A DNA stretch of 64,000 nt, taken from positions 12,648,001 to 12,712,000 of the forward strand of contig NC_134830.1 in assembly GCF_004210375.1 (NCBI RefSeq), given 5' to 3'. The notes beneath the pieces are model-generated. The model was not told the origin of the DNA. It saw only the letters and a list, made by a program, of their open reading frames with translations, and did no database searches. Of this stretch, positions 11,100-23,235 are shown one piece after another (positions within the stretch are counted from its first letter, which is position 1; each line of letters begins with the position of its first letter). Source of the stretch: Tachypleus tridentatus. Lineage: Eukaryota; Arthropoda; Merostomata; Xiphosura; Limulidae. The translations under genes were made by a program, and so were the position numbers.

Positions 11100-13250
11100 T
11101 ATCCAAGTGTTTATGGTGCTAATCCCTCTCCTTATTTGTTACTCATGGTCAGTGTTAGCTAGTGCAGGTATATCTGCTTCTCTTTTATGTTATAGATAGA
11201 ATCTTCACAAAAGTTTCTCAGGTTCATGCACAAGGGTCAGATGCTGCAGTTCAGGTCTCTGGCATTTGGTTTTGCATCAGCACCTTATGTCTTCTGCAAA
11301 GTTGTTTGAGCATTTTCTCATCACCTGCATTCCTTGGGGCTGTGCACACATCATTATATGGACAACTGGCTCCATCCCTTCAATTAGCTTAAAAACACTC
11401 TCACATTCTCCTTTCAGATGCCACAGAAGCAGGCTTCTTTATTAGACTGGAGAAATCTGTTTGGTCACTGACACAATATCTCGTGCATTTGGATGTGTTT
11501 TTCAATGCTCACTTGAGTCATGCACAACCAATTCCTGTGAGGCTTCAAGTCATGGAAAGAGCCATCAGGCTTTCACTTGTGTATCTTTCTTTTACTGCAG
11601 AGATGGTTCTCTCACTTTTGGAGATGAGGGTATTCTTCTCAAGCCTCTCATTTTTTTTGGGATGGACACATATGAGATCCTTTTAGTAGTTTCTGCATGA
11701 ACAGTGGGTCATGCATTCTTATTCTTTGTATTATCCTGTCTCCTTATCCAAGAGCAACTTCATTGATTACAAATGGTGGTTGGATCACAACAACATAAAT
11801 ATTGAAGCATTCATTCCACAACCTCCTCCCTAGATCCATCTGTTCACAGATGCATCTCTTCAGTGATAGGGTAGCTTATCTTCAAGGTCAGAACTTCGAT
11901 GGTACTTGGAGAGAAGATTGTAACTTATTGAAATTCTCAACTGGAGTTATTGTGGTTTCCAGTACCTCATCCTCAAGCATTGGCAGTTGTTACATTCATT
12001 CAGGACTGAAAAGGATTTCAACTGTACATCTTTCCCTCAATTTGGCTATTGATTCATTCTACTCTCTGTCATCTTCTCTTGGTTGCACCATATTGGCCAG
12101 CTCAATCAAGCATTGTTTCTACGTTTTCAGTATCTGCATGAATGTGTACCTCCATCATTTCTGCACTGGCAGTATCTGTTGAGACAACCATGAACAGTCA
12201 TTTTCCATCTACATGGTCAGAAACTCAGTCTTCATGCTTGGAAGTTATAGTTTTTTACCCAGCATATGGATTTAACTTCTAAGGTTTCTCTGTATTTAAC
12301 TGTACATCTCCATTTGCCAACCACAATCGTTTATCAATAGAAATGGAATATTTATCATAAATGTGGTATTAAAAGGAACTTCAAACCTCTTCACCCAAAA
12401 GTATTTACCATATCTTGTTTTATGAGTTGAGTATTTGAGAAGGGTCTTGCTTCATCAACTGTGGCTTCATATAAGGCATCCTTATCCACTGTTTTTAGTT
12501 ATTCTTAATGTTTGGAAGGCTTTTGAATCCTGAGCTCTATCAGGTTTGCTAAAATCCTTTAGTATTCTTCAGCCCAAATGACATTTTTAATTACATAATT
12601 TAATTTTACAGTTGTTTTACATACATTTTCTCAATTTCTTTTCAGCTCTTACCTTTGTTTTCTTTGTTTCACTTTTTTTTAAAATTATGCTTGTGGACAT
12701 TATCTCTCAGAATTGTTTGCAGTCTATATACATAGAACTCTATCATGCCACATTTGTACTTCTTGACTCCTGTCGGTCTTTTCTTCACAAGACTCTGGTA
12801 AGCAGGAAAGAGAAAATATCCTTTTCACTAATCCATTTATCAGCTGTTTCTCACCTTTATTACTGCTCTGATCATGACCATTTGTTATGTCTTGTACGGG
12901 CCCTCAGGTATTTAGTAGCTTGTAATAACTCATTCTGAGGTACCAGGAACTGATTGTTCATTCATTAGGATCCTTCTATTTCCCATTACCCTAACGAGGT
13001 GGTTTATCATATTGAATCACATAGCCTGAAATGGATTATCATTACAGGAAAGGAATCTTCTGCATGTCACATTTGATCAGGTTAATAATATCTCAAAGTT
13101 ATTAGCCACCTAACTTAATCATCCTCTGGAAGACTATCCTCTGGGATAGTATGTAGACTATTATTAATACTTTCCTATCTTATTACTTACCTGATCTGGC
13201 AGTTTCTTCTTCTGAGTGTTTTCAAATACCACATGAATATATTTTTAATG
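11100..13250 (+). mobile_element. DIRS-like tyrosine-recombinase retroelement fossil (copy A)
   Basis: A reverse-transcriptase-like region lies at about 11160-11700, with family patterns such as LAFGFASAPYVF and YMDNWL, then IPVRLQVMERAI. An RNase H-like segment (HLFTDASL) lies near 11840. A tyrosine-recombinase-like region follows at about 12400-13080, including LCLVRALRYLVA. The order RT, RNase H, recombinase is that of DIRS/Ngaro-type elements. It is broken in several places. A related, more decayed copy is at 26830-29480. The copy at 53850-56000 belongs to the large duplication and is nearly identical. Confidence 0.75.
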
Positions 13251-13927
13251 CATCTATTAGACTATAACCAGAATGGAGTATTTTTCTCAATCATATATTT
13301 TTTTTAGCCCAATATCTCTGTTTTCACTGGATCTCATTCTGTGATAAGTGTTGCCCAGGTAGATTCTGTTGAAGTGGGGTGTTTTATAAGGCCATCTAGA
13401 AACCTACCACATGGTATTACATTGTTATTATTGACCACCACTCATGGACTATCATGAGTAGAAATAAAATGGACCCTGCCCATTCTTGCCAATATTCTGG
13501 TTGAATAAATTAGGATTAATTTTCTTTTAAAATGTACAAAATGCAGTTAAACTATTGCAGAGTCCTTGGTAGAGCACAGGTTCCACATCCTCTATAATTA
13601 TTGTGATAACTGTTAAAACTAAATTGATGTTATATTCCAGTCACTGGTTGATAGACAAGGTACCTTTCTTGCTGAAATAATAGAAAACAAATCCAAACAA
13701 AAATCTGGCTGAAGTTTCTTTCAAACTAAAACTAAGAATAGTAGATAGGCAGGTGTGCATACCTAACATGAAAAGAACGTATTTTTTATGGAGACCAAAG
13801 TAAACTCCCATTACAAACAGAATGTTGTTTAAAGATGAAATCCACAGCCATTGTAGTCATTCTTCAGATAGTAATAAGTAGTTTTATACATTTTTGATGT
13901 AAGCAAAAATACACTTAAGATATACAT
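13251..13927. other. Intronic sequence without recognised features
   Basis: AT-rich, no open frame or repeat family recognised. Matched almost identically in copy B at about 56000-56689. Confidence 0.5.
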
Positions 13928-14475
13928 ATACGGGGTGTCTGAAAATGAATATACCAAAAAAAAACGGTTGAATGCTTTATTGTTATTTAAGATAACAATT
14001 GGATATAAAGACAAGCACTAGGCTTGTAAAGTTTAGTTTTAATTGGTAATGTACTTTTACAAGTCTTCAATTATTCTCTAAAATTAATTTAATTCTGCTT
14101 TCAAATTCTGAGAAATTTTCCAACACAGCAGTAGGGATGGATAAGATAACTTCACAAATCTGATGTTTCAGTTTTTCAAGGTCTTTTGATTTGTTACGGT
14201 AGACTTATGTTTTTAAAAATATTTCAAAGGTGAAAATTTAAAGGGGTTCAATTGTGTGTCCAAGAGGGCTGTTTGATAGGTTTTCCTCTACCAGTCCAAC
14301 ACTGAAAAAGTTTCACTTAAAATCTTTAACAATTCAAGCAACATGGGGTGGTGTTCCATCCTGTTTGAAGGTATCTCTTTGTAACAAACCAAGTGTTTCT
14401 TGGAGTTGTGGAATAAAGAAACAATTCATTTGTCAAAAAATAATTAATATTAATTTATTTTTGGACACTCTGTGC
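13928..14475 (-). mobile_element. Mariner/Tc1-like DNA transposon, 3' end (copy A)
   Basis: On the minus strand, from about 14375 downward, a transposase C-terminal region is readable in shifting frames. A segment in the position of the family's QDGAPPH motif is followed by one in the position of PDLTPLDFFLWG, then by LKHQICEVI and ENFSEFESRIKLILENN, typical of IS630/Tc1/mariner DDE transposases. The element seems to end at 13931, where the minus strand reads TTTTCAGACACCCCG. The 5' part and the other terminal repeat were not found, and several frame changes show it is inactive. Copy B: 56690-57230. Confidence 0.7.
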
Positions 14476-14788
14476 CACAAACATCTTATTACCTCAGGAA
14501 ACTTTGATAAAGAGTGTACTTTTGCAAATGTATCTGTAGATTTAGAAAATATTTCTAAGTGATGAGTCATATTAAGTAATCAAGATTGAAAAAATTAGAT
14601 TAAATATCTTAATTTCTTGATCTGTTGAATAAACAAATTTTGCATGAAGGAAATAGAAAAAATTATTTTCAGGAATTATAGGTATTGCCTGAATCATGCT
14701 ATATATAGATATTTATATTAAAAGTATTCTTTACTACTGGCTTTTAATGTGATCTTTTTTATTATTATGCATCATTGGTACTATCCAG

Positions 14789-16068
14789 GAAAGTATATCA
14801 TCCTTCAAGAAGTATGTAGAAGAAAGTAGAGCAGTAACACCTGACCTCATAAATACTGTATTAGTGAAACAAATTGCTGAAAATGAAATAATTTGTCAAC
14901 AGCAGTTGAAAAATACAGAAAACATTTGGAAAAACAAAATGGATGAAGAGTGCCAAAATATCAGCAAAGAATTTATGCAGAAAATGAAAGAACTGAATTT
15001 GACCTCAAACAAAAGTTTGAGAAAGAAAAAAGTGATATAGAACAGAGATACAAGACTAAAATGTGTGAAATGGAAAAGATTTAAAACACCAGTTTAAAAC
15101 AGAAAAAGGTGAAGATAGAAAAAAGATTGAAAATTCATATAAGCAGAAAATTGGAATATTGCAACAGTTGCATGCTGATGAGAAACAAACTTTACAAAAA
15201 TTACATTATGATGAACTTCAGGCCTCAGAAAGACAACAAACTAAAATCTTGAAAGCTTTAGAAAACAATTAAATGACTGCCACCAAGAACATATTTTGTC
15301 TTTAAAAATGACTTTCTTCGTGCAAGAGAGATTGTTCAAAAGGATAATAAAGAAAGTATCAAGCTTTTGCAGGAAGACTTTGAAAAGAAGCTCAAATTTG
15401 AATGTCATTCACTTAATATTAGTCATCAAAATGAAGTAAATGAATTAAACATTAAGTTCCAGAATGATATATCTGCTGTACAGATGGCTCACCACGAACA
15501 GTTTCAGAGATTGGCAGAAGATCTGAGGAGACACTGGGAAGTTGAAAAATCTGAACTTCAGAAACTTCATGCTGAAGAAATTGAAGCAATCAAAGAAAAC
15601 CTTAATAGACAGTTTGAACGTGAGAAACAAATAATGAAAAAAGCACATATTGAAGAAACAAATGAACTGAAAAAGGTCAGTGAAAAATCTCTTGAAAATA
15701 TAATAAATAATCTCAAGTTTTTTTGTGAAGAAAAGTCAGGGCATGCTGTTTCAGAGTCCCTTGAATATGAAAAGCATTCATTGAATGATACAAATAGTTT
15801 TGAACTTTTAAAATTTCAAGAGGAATGTAAGAGCATCATAAGTGGTGAAAAGCAAAAGCTCAAACAAAAATATGTTGAGCAGTTGAAACAAGAAGTGGAA
15901 AAGCTTCGTGAACAGTTTTTAGAAGAATATAAAAGTTTTTGTCTTACCAACAGAGAAGCTTATGAAAAAGAAAAAGCTTACTCTACAGCTCTGTTACAAG
16001 CTCTTGAAACAGAATGTGTGAAAGTAACCCAGTTACAGTTGGCTGTGGAATCAAAAGAAAAGAATGAG
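14789..16068 (+). CDS. Pericentrin/AKAP9-like protein, large coiled-coil exon (copy A)
   Basis: An internal exon of about 428 codons. It starts after the acceptor CTATCCAG at 14788 in phase 0 (ESISSFKKYVEESR) and ends at GAATGAG before the donor GTATGG, also phase 0. The product is almost all charged alpha-helical coiled coil, rich in K, E and Q, for example QFQRLAEDLRRHWEVEKSEL and LKQEVEKLREQFLEEY. The exon measures 1280 bases; the open frame needs 1284. Four single-base losses are inferred, near 14994, 15080, 15268 and 15309. The last three are shared with copy B; the first is not, since copy B has GAACTGG there. Long coiled coils before a PACT domain are the normal build of pericentrin and AKAP9, which scaffold gamma-tubulin and kinases at centrosomes. 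The family is assigned from the downstream PACT exon. Confidence 0.75.
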
Positions 16069-17000
16069 GTATGGAAAGCTTAAGGTTGCTAATGATATTA
16101 AAAATTTTTAAACCAAATTCTAAGAGTGAACACGACAAGTTTATACTTGCATGCACTTTTATCTGTTACTTAATAAGAGCTCTTCTTTATTCTGTTTTAT
16201 GTTCAATGATTTTTAAACTATTATTTTAAAAAACTGAAAACTTGAAATATGTTTGTGTTGTAGCTTTGCACTTTGCATATTATTTTTAGTTTTCTGTTTA
16301 TAACAGAGCAAAAAGGACATTTAATTTTACCAATGGCTTCTAGTACATTATTTGTCCTTTCATGGTTTTGAGTGTTATATAAGTTAAGTCATACATCTCT
16401 GCTACAGTTTTAATAGAAAGTTTGTTTTCAACTTTACAAAGAACCTTAAAGAAATGTTGATCTCCAGTGGAGGTGGAATATCTTATCTGTTTTCAACACC
16501 CCCTGATATTGAAAACTTCAGAAGTCCAAGTACAAATAGGTATATTGTGTGTGTATATATTTTTTCTTTCTTTCTTACAAAACCTACTTGTGATTTTTAA
16601 AGACAGAAAAATTGCTGCAAAAAATTATAAGCACGCACAGTTGCACTTACTCTGAAAATATTTGTTTACAAAAACCAAACATGCAAAGTTATTGAATAAA
16701 ATGTATGACCAAAATTCATTATGTTCTAACTTGTAAATATTAGTTATATTGACTACAGAACATTATTTTTATCAGTAGTTTAAATATAATATTTTTTATT
16801 CCCTCATGACATCTGTAAAGTACATCATATAAACGTTTTAATTCAGAAAAGCTACATGTGTAGACTCTAACCTTCCACAAATGTATCGTTATCTATGCAC
16901 AGTAGTCCATATTCTTTCTTCTGCACTGCTAGTGTTTATATTATGATGCTTTCAAATTTTGCAGTATTGAAATTTTGGGCAATTACCTTCAGTTTCCCCA
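16069..17000. other. Intron, 5' part
   Basis: Begins with donor GTATGG. AT-rich; nothing recognised. Matched at 58809-59740 in copy B. Confidence 0.6.
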
Positions 17001-18650
17001 CACACACACACCATGGATTTAAAGATTGATGTTTCTACAATATCCAATGGCCCTAACACTCCAGGATTCTTCTCCTGCTGTTTCATTGTTAACAAGAGAC
17101 ACTTTGTTTGTCAACGATGTTGTCATCATTTCACATCAGGTGTTTGGTCGTCTTGTGTCTCACTACTTCTGTCTTTTTTTTCTTTACGTCTATAATTACT
17201 CAGGTATGTGACTTTGTTTTTTCCCATTTCTTCTTCTGACTTTCTTTTCTCCTATCCTTCCCCAAACATTGGTGTTCATACTGATGATTTTCTGTCCAAC
17301 TAATGGGCTCTCCATATCAGTTTTAGCCTCTTCATCTTCAGTACTTTTATTGTTCCCTATGCTTTTGGTACTCTTGTTGTTCTTGAGCCTTAATCCCGAG
17401 AATGTCTTCTTATTCGGGGTGCTCTATTTTATGTTTTATTTATCTTCAGTCTCTTTGTCTTCATTTTGCCATCATGTAACTCCTTTGCTACTTGTCTTTT
17501 CTTCACCTTCTCTCAAAGTCTGTCTATTAGGACCTCAACAGTTTTTATGGGATGCTCTTTCCTACTTGTTCCACACTTTAATCTTGATCCATTTTACTGC
17601 TTTGTTACTGTGGTTTCTTTGTTTCAGGAATTTAGTTGGTTGCAAGATCTTTCAAGGTGTTCAAGACTCTTTGAAATTTCATTTTGAAGCTGCTTGTCTT
17701 TTTTTCATTTTCTTCCGTACCCAACAACAAATTCTGTAACAATTACCCTTTTCAGGAGTTGCACAGATTTGTCCTCTGTCCTGTTCCTCATTCTTTTATC
17801 CCTTTCATAGGGTTGGGAATTATTGTTCATGTAGAAGACTTGTCTTGTGTGCTTCCTGTCAGCTCAGGTCCTGTGGAATTCAGCCAAACACGTATGAACT
17901 CCCTGTGCTAACAGTCTTTAGCTCATGAACATGCTTTCTCATGGTCTGTCCCTGTGTTGTCAAACTCCACCCCACCCCCTCAGCTTTTTTCTTGTCTGGA
18001 CTTTTTTTAACTTACATCTCATTCTATGCATCTTCAAGCATCTCAATAACAATTTATTCTATTTACTGACTTAGGATTGGACACCTCCTTTACTCTTTAT
18101 CACAAAGATCAGTTGATTTTATTTCTGTAACTCTCATTTCTCTCTAAAACTTGAGCTACATGGAAAGAAAATGGGATTTCTATTTCCCATCATTCTGGCT
18201 TCCATTTCTTTATACAGCCATTTTAACTCTGACTGTTTTTGAGCCTGGTTTGAGCTATTCTTTATTTAACTGGAACTGCCCCTTCTTACCATGGTATTTC
18301 TTCATTTCTCATGACTGTTCATTTTATCATGTCACCTCCCATTAGGTTTGTCAAGGTTTTTCTTGTCTCTTATAATTGTTTGAACCCTGGATGAGACCAT
18401 TTAGATCAGCATGTAGACCAGATATGTTACATTACTTCTATCATATGGCATTTTTAGTACTTCTTTCTCCTTCCATCTGCCATTCTCCATCCTGCTCAGA
18501 GGCTCTTGTGAAATGAGTATTGTTATTTGTTTTTTACTTCCTCACCTGCTCACTGCTCGACATTCTTAGATCTTACTATCCCTTACCTAATAATGCTGGA
18601 ACCCACCTTGTGACCATTGTTGCCTCATGGGGAGTATTTACCTAAAATGC
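17001..18650. other. C/T-rich intronic block of unknown origin
   Basis: After a short CA run the sequence becomes pyrimidine-rich on the plus strand for about 1.6 kb, with overlapping open frames (up to 156 codons) rich in L, F, S and C. This composition opens frames by chance. It could be the remains of a retroelement, perhaps from the part of a DIRS-like element I cannot recognise, but no motif supports that. Copy B carries it to the N gap. Confidence 0.35.
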
Positions 18651-18769
18651 ACAATATGGATGGGTACAGATAATGTTAGGTCTCTTTGCCCCTGCCCTGT
18701 GCACTCTGTTGAAATGGGGTTTCCCTCAAGACTGCTTTGATGGCATCTTATATATATTCTGCCTTTCAG

Positions 18770-18862
18770 ACTGTACTTTACAACACTAGAAACTGTATTT
18801 TGATACCTATGTTGGTTGCTGCATATAGCCCATTGTGTAGTTTTGTGTTTAATGATAAATAA
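18770..18862 (+). repeat. Type-2 SINE, highly diverged
   Basis: ACAACACTAGAAACTGTATT, TTTGATACC, ATAGCCCATTGTGTAGTTTT and GTGTTTAAT match the type-2 consensus with many changes. An old insertion. Confidence 0.6.
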
Positions 18863-21098
18863 GCTAGGCCATCCTGCACTTAAATAAAACAAACTAAAAA
18901 ACTGCAGCACTAGCCATGTGCATAACCTCACCCCTGACTTGCACATGCTGTCTTTTGTCACTTTAACACTCAAATGTAAACAAACAAAAAAAAAAAAAAG
19001 ATGTAAGTGTGTGAAATATCCTAAAGGTTCATTCTCATATAAATTACTCTTTGCAAGCTGGTTACTGGATAACTTGTCATTTGACAATTGTTAAATTTTT
19101 ATAAAAACATTTCTTTGCAGTTTCCAAAGCAGTTATTAGAAGCAATCAATTTATAAGGTCATTTAACCCAAACTAATAGATGATAGTCATTTCCCTTTTG
19201 TGTTTGTACTAGGCCTAGTAAATTATCTGAATATTATGGCTGTATGATATGAAGATGTTCTCTTATTATCATTATTATTACTGTAATTATAATTTGCAAA
19301 AATATGACTCAAGTCTAATAACTGTAAACAGTAATATTATTAAAATATTACTTGTGCTTGGTATTTTACATCTTCTTTAATAAATTGTTGATAAGTCCCA
19401 CTAAATATGAGGATGTGTTGTTTTTTTTATTATAGTGCAAGATATTTAAATACCTTCTCGAAACCCTGTAACTTATTTCACATTGATTGCAAAAGTTATG
19501 AACTTGTCAAACTGAAAGTGTTTACTTTTATTAATTCTCTTCAGAAACAATAATATTAATATCTTAAAATTAAGTTTCTACTGCAGTGTATATGCTATAT
19601 TTGTGGTAAATCAAATGCAAGTGTCGAGATCTCATTGCCTAATTGTGATGCAGAATTAAAACAAATGATAACTAAGGTTTCTCTTGCTGTGACCATGACT
19701 AGACAAAACTGCTGATATAAAAAACATTAATTACCATCCTCAGCTCATTTTAATGCAAATGAGCATAAATATATCTAAATTGGATTGCAGCTGTTTGGTT
19801 AGTTACATGTAAAATTTCTGGTACTTGTATATATCTTTAGTAATAAGCTTTCAATGTTTACAGCTACTTACATTTTCTAAATACTATTATTTCATATTTC
19901 TTATCAGACTGTCAGCTTTTTCATAATATGTAACTTGAAAAATTATATAATTGTAACATTAATTCTGTTGATTGTCATCAACCATGAAATTTGTTATTAT
20001 TTTCTTCATTCTTTGGTAGTTATTAACATGTCTCTTCATGCTAACTAGGAGTATACTTATAATTTGTCAATGTTTTTAAAGGATAGGAAGAAATCTTAGA
20101 TTTTTCTTTTTTCCATGGTAGATCTCTTGCTCCAGACTTCAATAGCACTCTTCAAGTCACCTCTTTGAATGAAACGAAACCAACAGAAACAGTTATGAAG
20201 TTTTTCTCTAAATATATTTAATTAACAATGCTAATATCTCATTTTAAAGAACATTAGTTTTAATTTCTTCTGTACTGATTAGTTAGTCCTCTCAAAATCA
20301 GTTGTGAAAATATCCCACTTACAAAAATGTTTACTAAGAGTGACAAGATAGATCTACAGAATTACTGGAGATTCATTGAGATATTTACTGTAAAATAATT
20401 CTCTATTCTCTAGTTAATTGAGTGCACATGAAATAAACTTAGTGAAAATGTATTTTACTTGTCACAATGAGAGTTAAATTTGAAGTCATTTTACTTGTTC
20501 AGATAAGATCATATGTAAGACTAATTCTGTTGAGATGATGTTACTCCATGAATCTCATGTTACTTAATAAACTGTTTAATGTCATACTTACCCAAAGCAA
20601 TTAATACTACCCACTTGATTGTCATTCCCAATGAAGCATCAGGAGGGCATAATCAAAAGAGATCAGTTGACTGCTCGTATAAAAGATACGTGCTTAACAT
20701 CACATAATACAGGTAACCTTGCAGCTTTATTTGCCAGATGAAGATAAACTGTGCTACTCTAGGTTAGTGACACAGAAGAATAGGTTACTAGAACAAAAAT
20801 AGTTAAAGGACCTTCTTCACCAGTGTCTTTCATGGAATCTATACACATCTGCACAAATAAAACTTTTGAACAATGCCTCTATTAATAAAAATAGGAATGT
20901 ACGGTATGCTTATATACCAAAAAAAAATATATATGCATAATTTTTGTTTTCATTCTATAAAATGTCTTAGGAAATAAAATTATTATATTTATATATAAAA
21001 CGTTGCACTTTCTGATATTTTAAAAATAAGAATGAAGGTACATTTATCAAACTGTTGTTTTATTAGTCAATTGACAGTGTATTTTATTTACTTTATAG
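18863..21098. other. Intron, no recognised features
   Basis: AT-rich, stops in all frames; an A run near 18985 and no repeat family recognised. Ends in the acceptor TTTACTTTATAG. Confidence 0.6.
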
Positions 21099-21271
21099 GA
21101 TTGTAGAAGGTGCAATTCACTTGAAATTGAAAGGGCTAGTTGGGTCAAAGAGCAATCCAACATCCTGAAATCCCTTCATCAATCTGAGAGTGAAGTCATC
21201 AGACTCAAAAGCTACTTCAGACCACAGAAAATGAGAATAATGGAAATGCTGTAGTTGATAAAAATAAGAAG
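21099..21271 (+). CDS. Pericentrin/AKAP9-like protein, coiled-coil exon
   Basis: Bounded by acceptor ACTTTATAG and donor GTATAT. It starts in phase 0, matching the end of the 14789-16068 exon, and reads DCRRCNSLEIERASWVKEQS, then LHQSESEVIRL. One base is missing from the A run near 21210. Allowing for it, the exon continues as LLQTTENENNGNAVVD to the donor in phase 0, in register with the PACT exon at 24973; as written, the frame stops early. It is 173 bases long, and 174 would be a multiple of three. Heptad-like content continues the coiled coil toward the C-terminus. Another exon may lie between this one and the PACT exon. Confidence 0.7.
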
Positions 21272-21329
21272 GTATATTGTATCACACATGTATTTTCTTT
21301 TGCAATATAGTAACTTTGTATATACATCT

Positions 21330-22340
21330 CTCAGAATGCCAAAAAGGATTATCTCTTAATGATTTGTGGGGAAGGTTTTTGGAAATTGTTAAGAATAGGT
21401 TTCTTCACCAATTAGTCAAGGAACTGACCAGAAACAATGTTATTTTAGATTTATTGTTGACTTCAAATATAGAAATAATTGAAAGGGTGGAAATTGGGGA
21501 ACATTTGAATACAAGTGATCATTGCTCTTATTAATTTCAATATTTTGTTACATATAGATATAAGGAATGATATTATTTTAGTCACAAATTGTAAACTTTG
21601 AAGGCATGCAACAAGAATCATTTGTTGTGAATTAGGCAACTGAGTTTTATGAAAAGACTGATTGCTTGTGGAAAATTTTTAAAGATAAATTTTAAATATT
21701 CAAAATAAACACATTTCTTATAAAAACGTTAGCTCAAATGAGTTAAAATTAAAGAAAAACATCATGAATATAAGAAATTTGAATTGATTGGTATGACAGG
21801 AAACTTGGAAGATCATAGAATATAAAGAAAGTTAGTGAAACAGGATTTCAGGACATTAAAAATATGTATGAGGAAAGGTTAGTTGAAAATATAAAAATTA
21901 ACAGTTAAGATTTATTTAAATACATTAAAAGTAAACAAAATGTCAGAATGAGGGGAAAACCCTTGAGGGATGGTAAAGGATGGTAAATTATCACAATATG
22001 ATAATTGTGAGATGGCTGTGTTATTTAGTTTTGCTTTTTCTTTAGTTTTTACTAATGGAAGTTTAAAGAAGATGACTGAATTAATTTTGAGCTGGTTAAT
22101 TATAAATTGGGAAATTTAGGAAAATGATGAGGCTCCTTGGCCATTGAACATTTCCCCAAGGGTTTTGAAGGATATTAAAGATTGGATATGTGAGCCACTT
22201 TCTACTATTTTTTGTTCGCCCTTGAATAGTGAGCAGGTTCCAAAGGATTAGAGGTTTGCTAATGTAAACTCCTCTTGTCAGGAAGGTGATAAAATTATTC
22301 CAGTGATTGTAGACCCATCAATTTTATTGCATAGTTAACA
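21330..22340 (+). mobile_element. CR1/L2-type LINE fragment
   Basis: Decayed ORF2 piece in an intron. The end of an endonuclease domain reads FLHQLVKELTRNNVILDLLL then LNTSDHCSY, the usual TSDH region. The linker has the family pattern NIKINS, then FKYIKSKQ and LVFTN, in mixed frames. The start of the reverse transcriptase reads SPRVLKDIKDWICEPLSTIF, then EQVPKD, near 22150-22250, and is lost by 22340. Multiple stops and frame changes; 5' and 3' truncated, same strand as the host gene. Confidence 0.8.
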
Positions 22341-22470
22341 TAATTTCTGGTGTTATCTATTTATTGCATGACATCACAATCTAACTGTAAAATTGTGATG
22401 ACATCATAGTCAAATTTTGTGCCTACTGGGAATGCCATCCTATTTCTTCCTGAGTTTCTTGCTCATCATG

Positions 22471-23235
22471 TGTAACAGATTTATTATGTGTTAAGTTTAA
22501 TACACGTGTGTGTTTCAGTTTGATGCATGTGACATATATTGTTGAATATGTATTGAGCAAGTCCTGACTGTTCTCTGAATTTGTAGAAGATTCTTGAGAA
22601 TAAGAATCAACAGTATTTGTATTGTGAAATGCTGTTGCCTTTGAACCTTGTGAAATGCTCTATTATCTAGTGTGATTCATATAAAAACTATCTGAGAGAC
22701 AGTAATAGAATATTATTAGTCAGCTACAGTTAGTGTGCTCTAGACCTCAGAAGCTGTAATTGTGATTAATACCTATTAATTGAAAAACTACAGAATTGGA
22801 CCAGGAAATTCATAGATTTCAAATGTTAGAAACTGTTCAACATCAGTGAATTAATTTCAGACATCAGTATTTCTTAAAGGACATTAAATATCTTCCTCAG
22901 TAAAAGTCAGAGGGATAAGGTCAACCTAGTCAGCTTAAGCAAGGTGTGACAGTACCAATTCAGAATTAATTTGCTCATTATTTTCCTGAATCATTGACAA
23001 AATATTCAGTTCTAGGCTGAATATAAAACTCAGTAGTATTTGTAAGTTTGTAAAACTGTTGTATGTAAATCATCACTTGTAATAACTGTTATTATAAATT
23101 ATGTTGTTTTATTAATTTTCTTTGCATATTAAAATATATTTGTGTGAAGAAACAAAATTGTGTGTATCAATCTTGTTAGCAAATATCATAAATGTGGTAT
23201 GTATTGACCTTTAATTAACTTCTATTTAGATATAA
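22471..23235 (+). mobile_element. Solo LTR of the Gypsy-like family
   Basis: Starts TGTAACAGATTTA and matches 10033-10780 over its length with clear divergence: shared CAGTTTGATGCATGTGA, TTTGTAGAAGATTCT and GACAGTAATAGAATATTATT. No internal region adjoins it on either side, as expected after recombination between two LTRs. An old fossil sitting just after the CR1 piece. Confidence 0.75.

Larger units (their letters stand above)
1..18377 (+). repeat. Copy A of a large direct duplication
   Basis: Seen directly: this stretch matches 43110-61112 in the same orientation, offset about 43.1 kb at the left end. The left part, to about 8810, differs by a few per cent; 802-1014 against 43891-44103 gives five substitutions in 213 bases. 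The right part, from 8820, is almost free of substitutions and differs mostly by one-base changes in homopolymers. Copy A alone has about 3470-7108; copy B alone has about 48304-51582. The match may extend left of base 1. A true tandem duplication, two uncollapsed haplotypes or a scaffolding error could all give this. Confidence 0.95.

Noticed and set aside
11461-12182. Host genes from the 79- and 126-codon frames
   Set aside because: They are pieces or shadows of the DIRS-like fossil, which explains them better.
17269-17739. A 156-codon membrane-protein-like frame (and 60160-60651 in copy B)
   Set aside because: Lies in a C/T-rich block where L, F and S codons dominate by composition; several overlapping frames are open at once and homopolymer indels change them between copies.
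18638-19087. A 149-codon minus-strand frame
   Set aside because: Overlaps a degraded SINE and a poly-A run and has low-complexity, hydrophobic content; no family resemblance.
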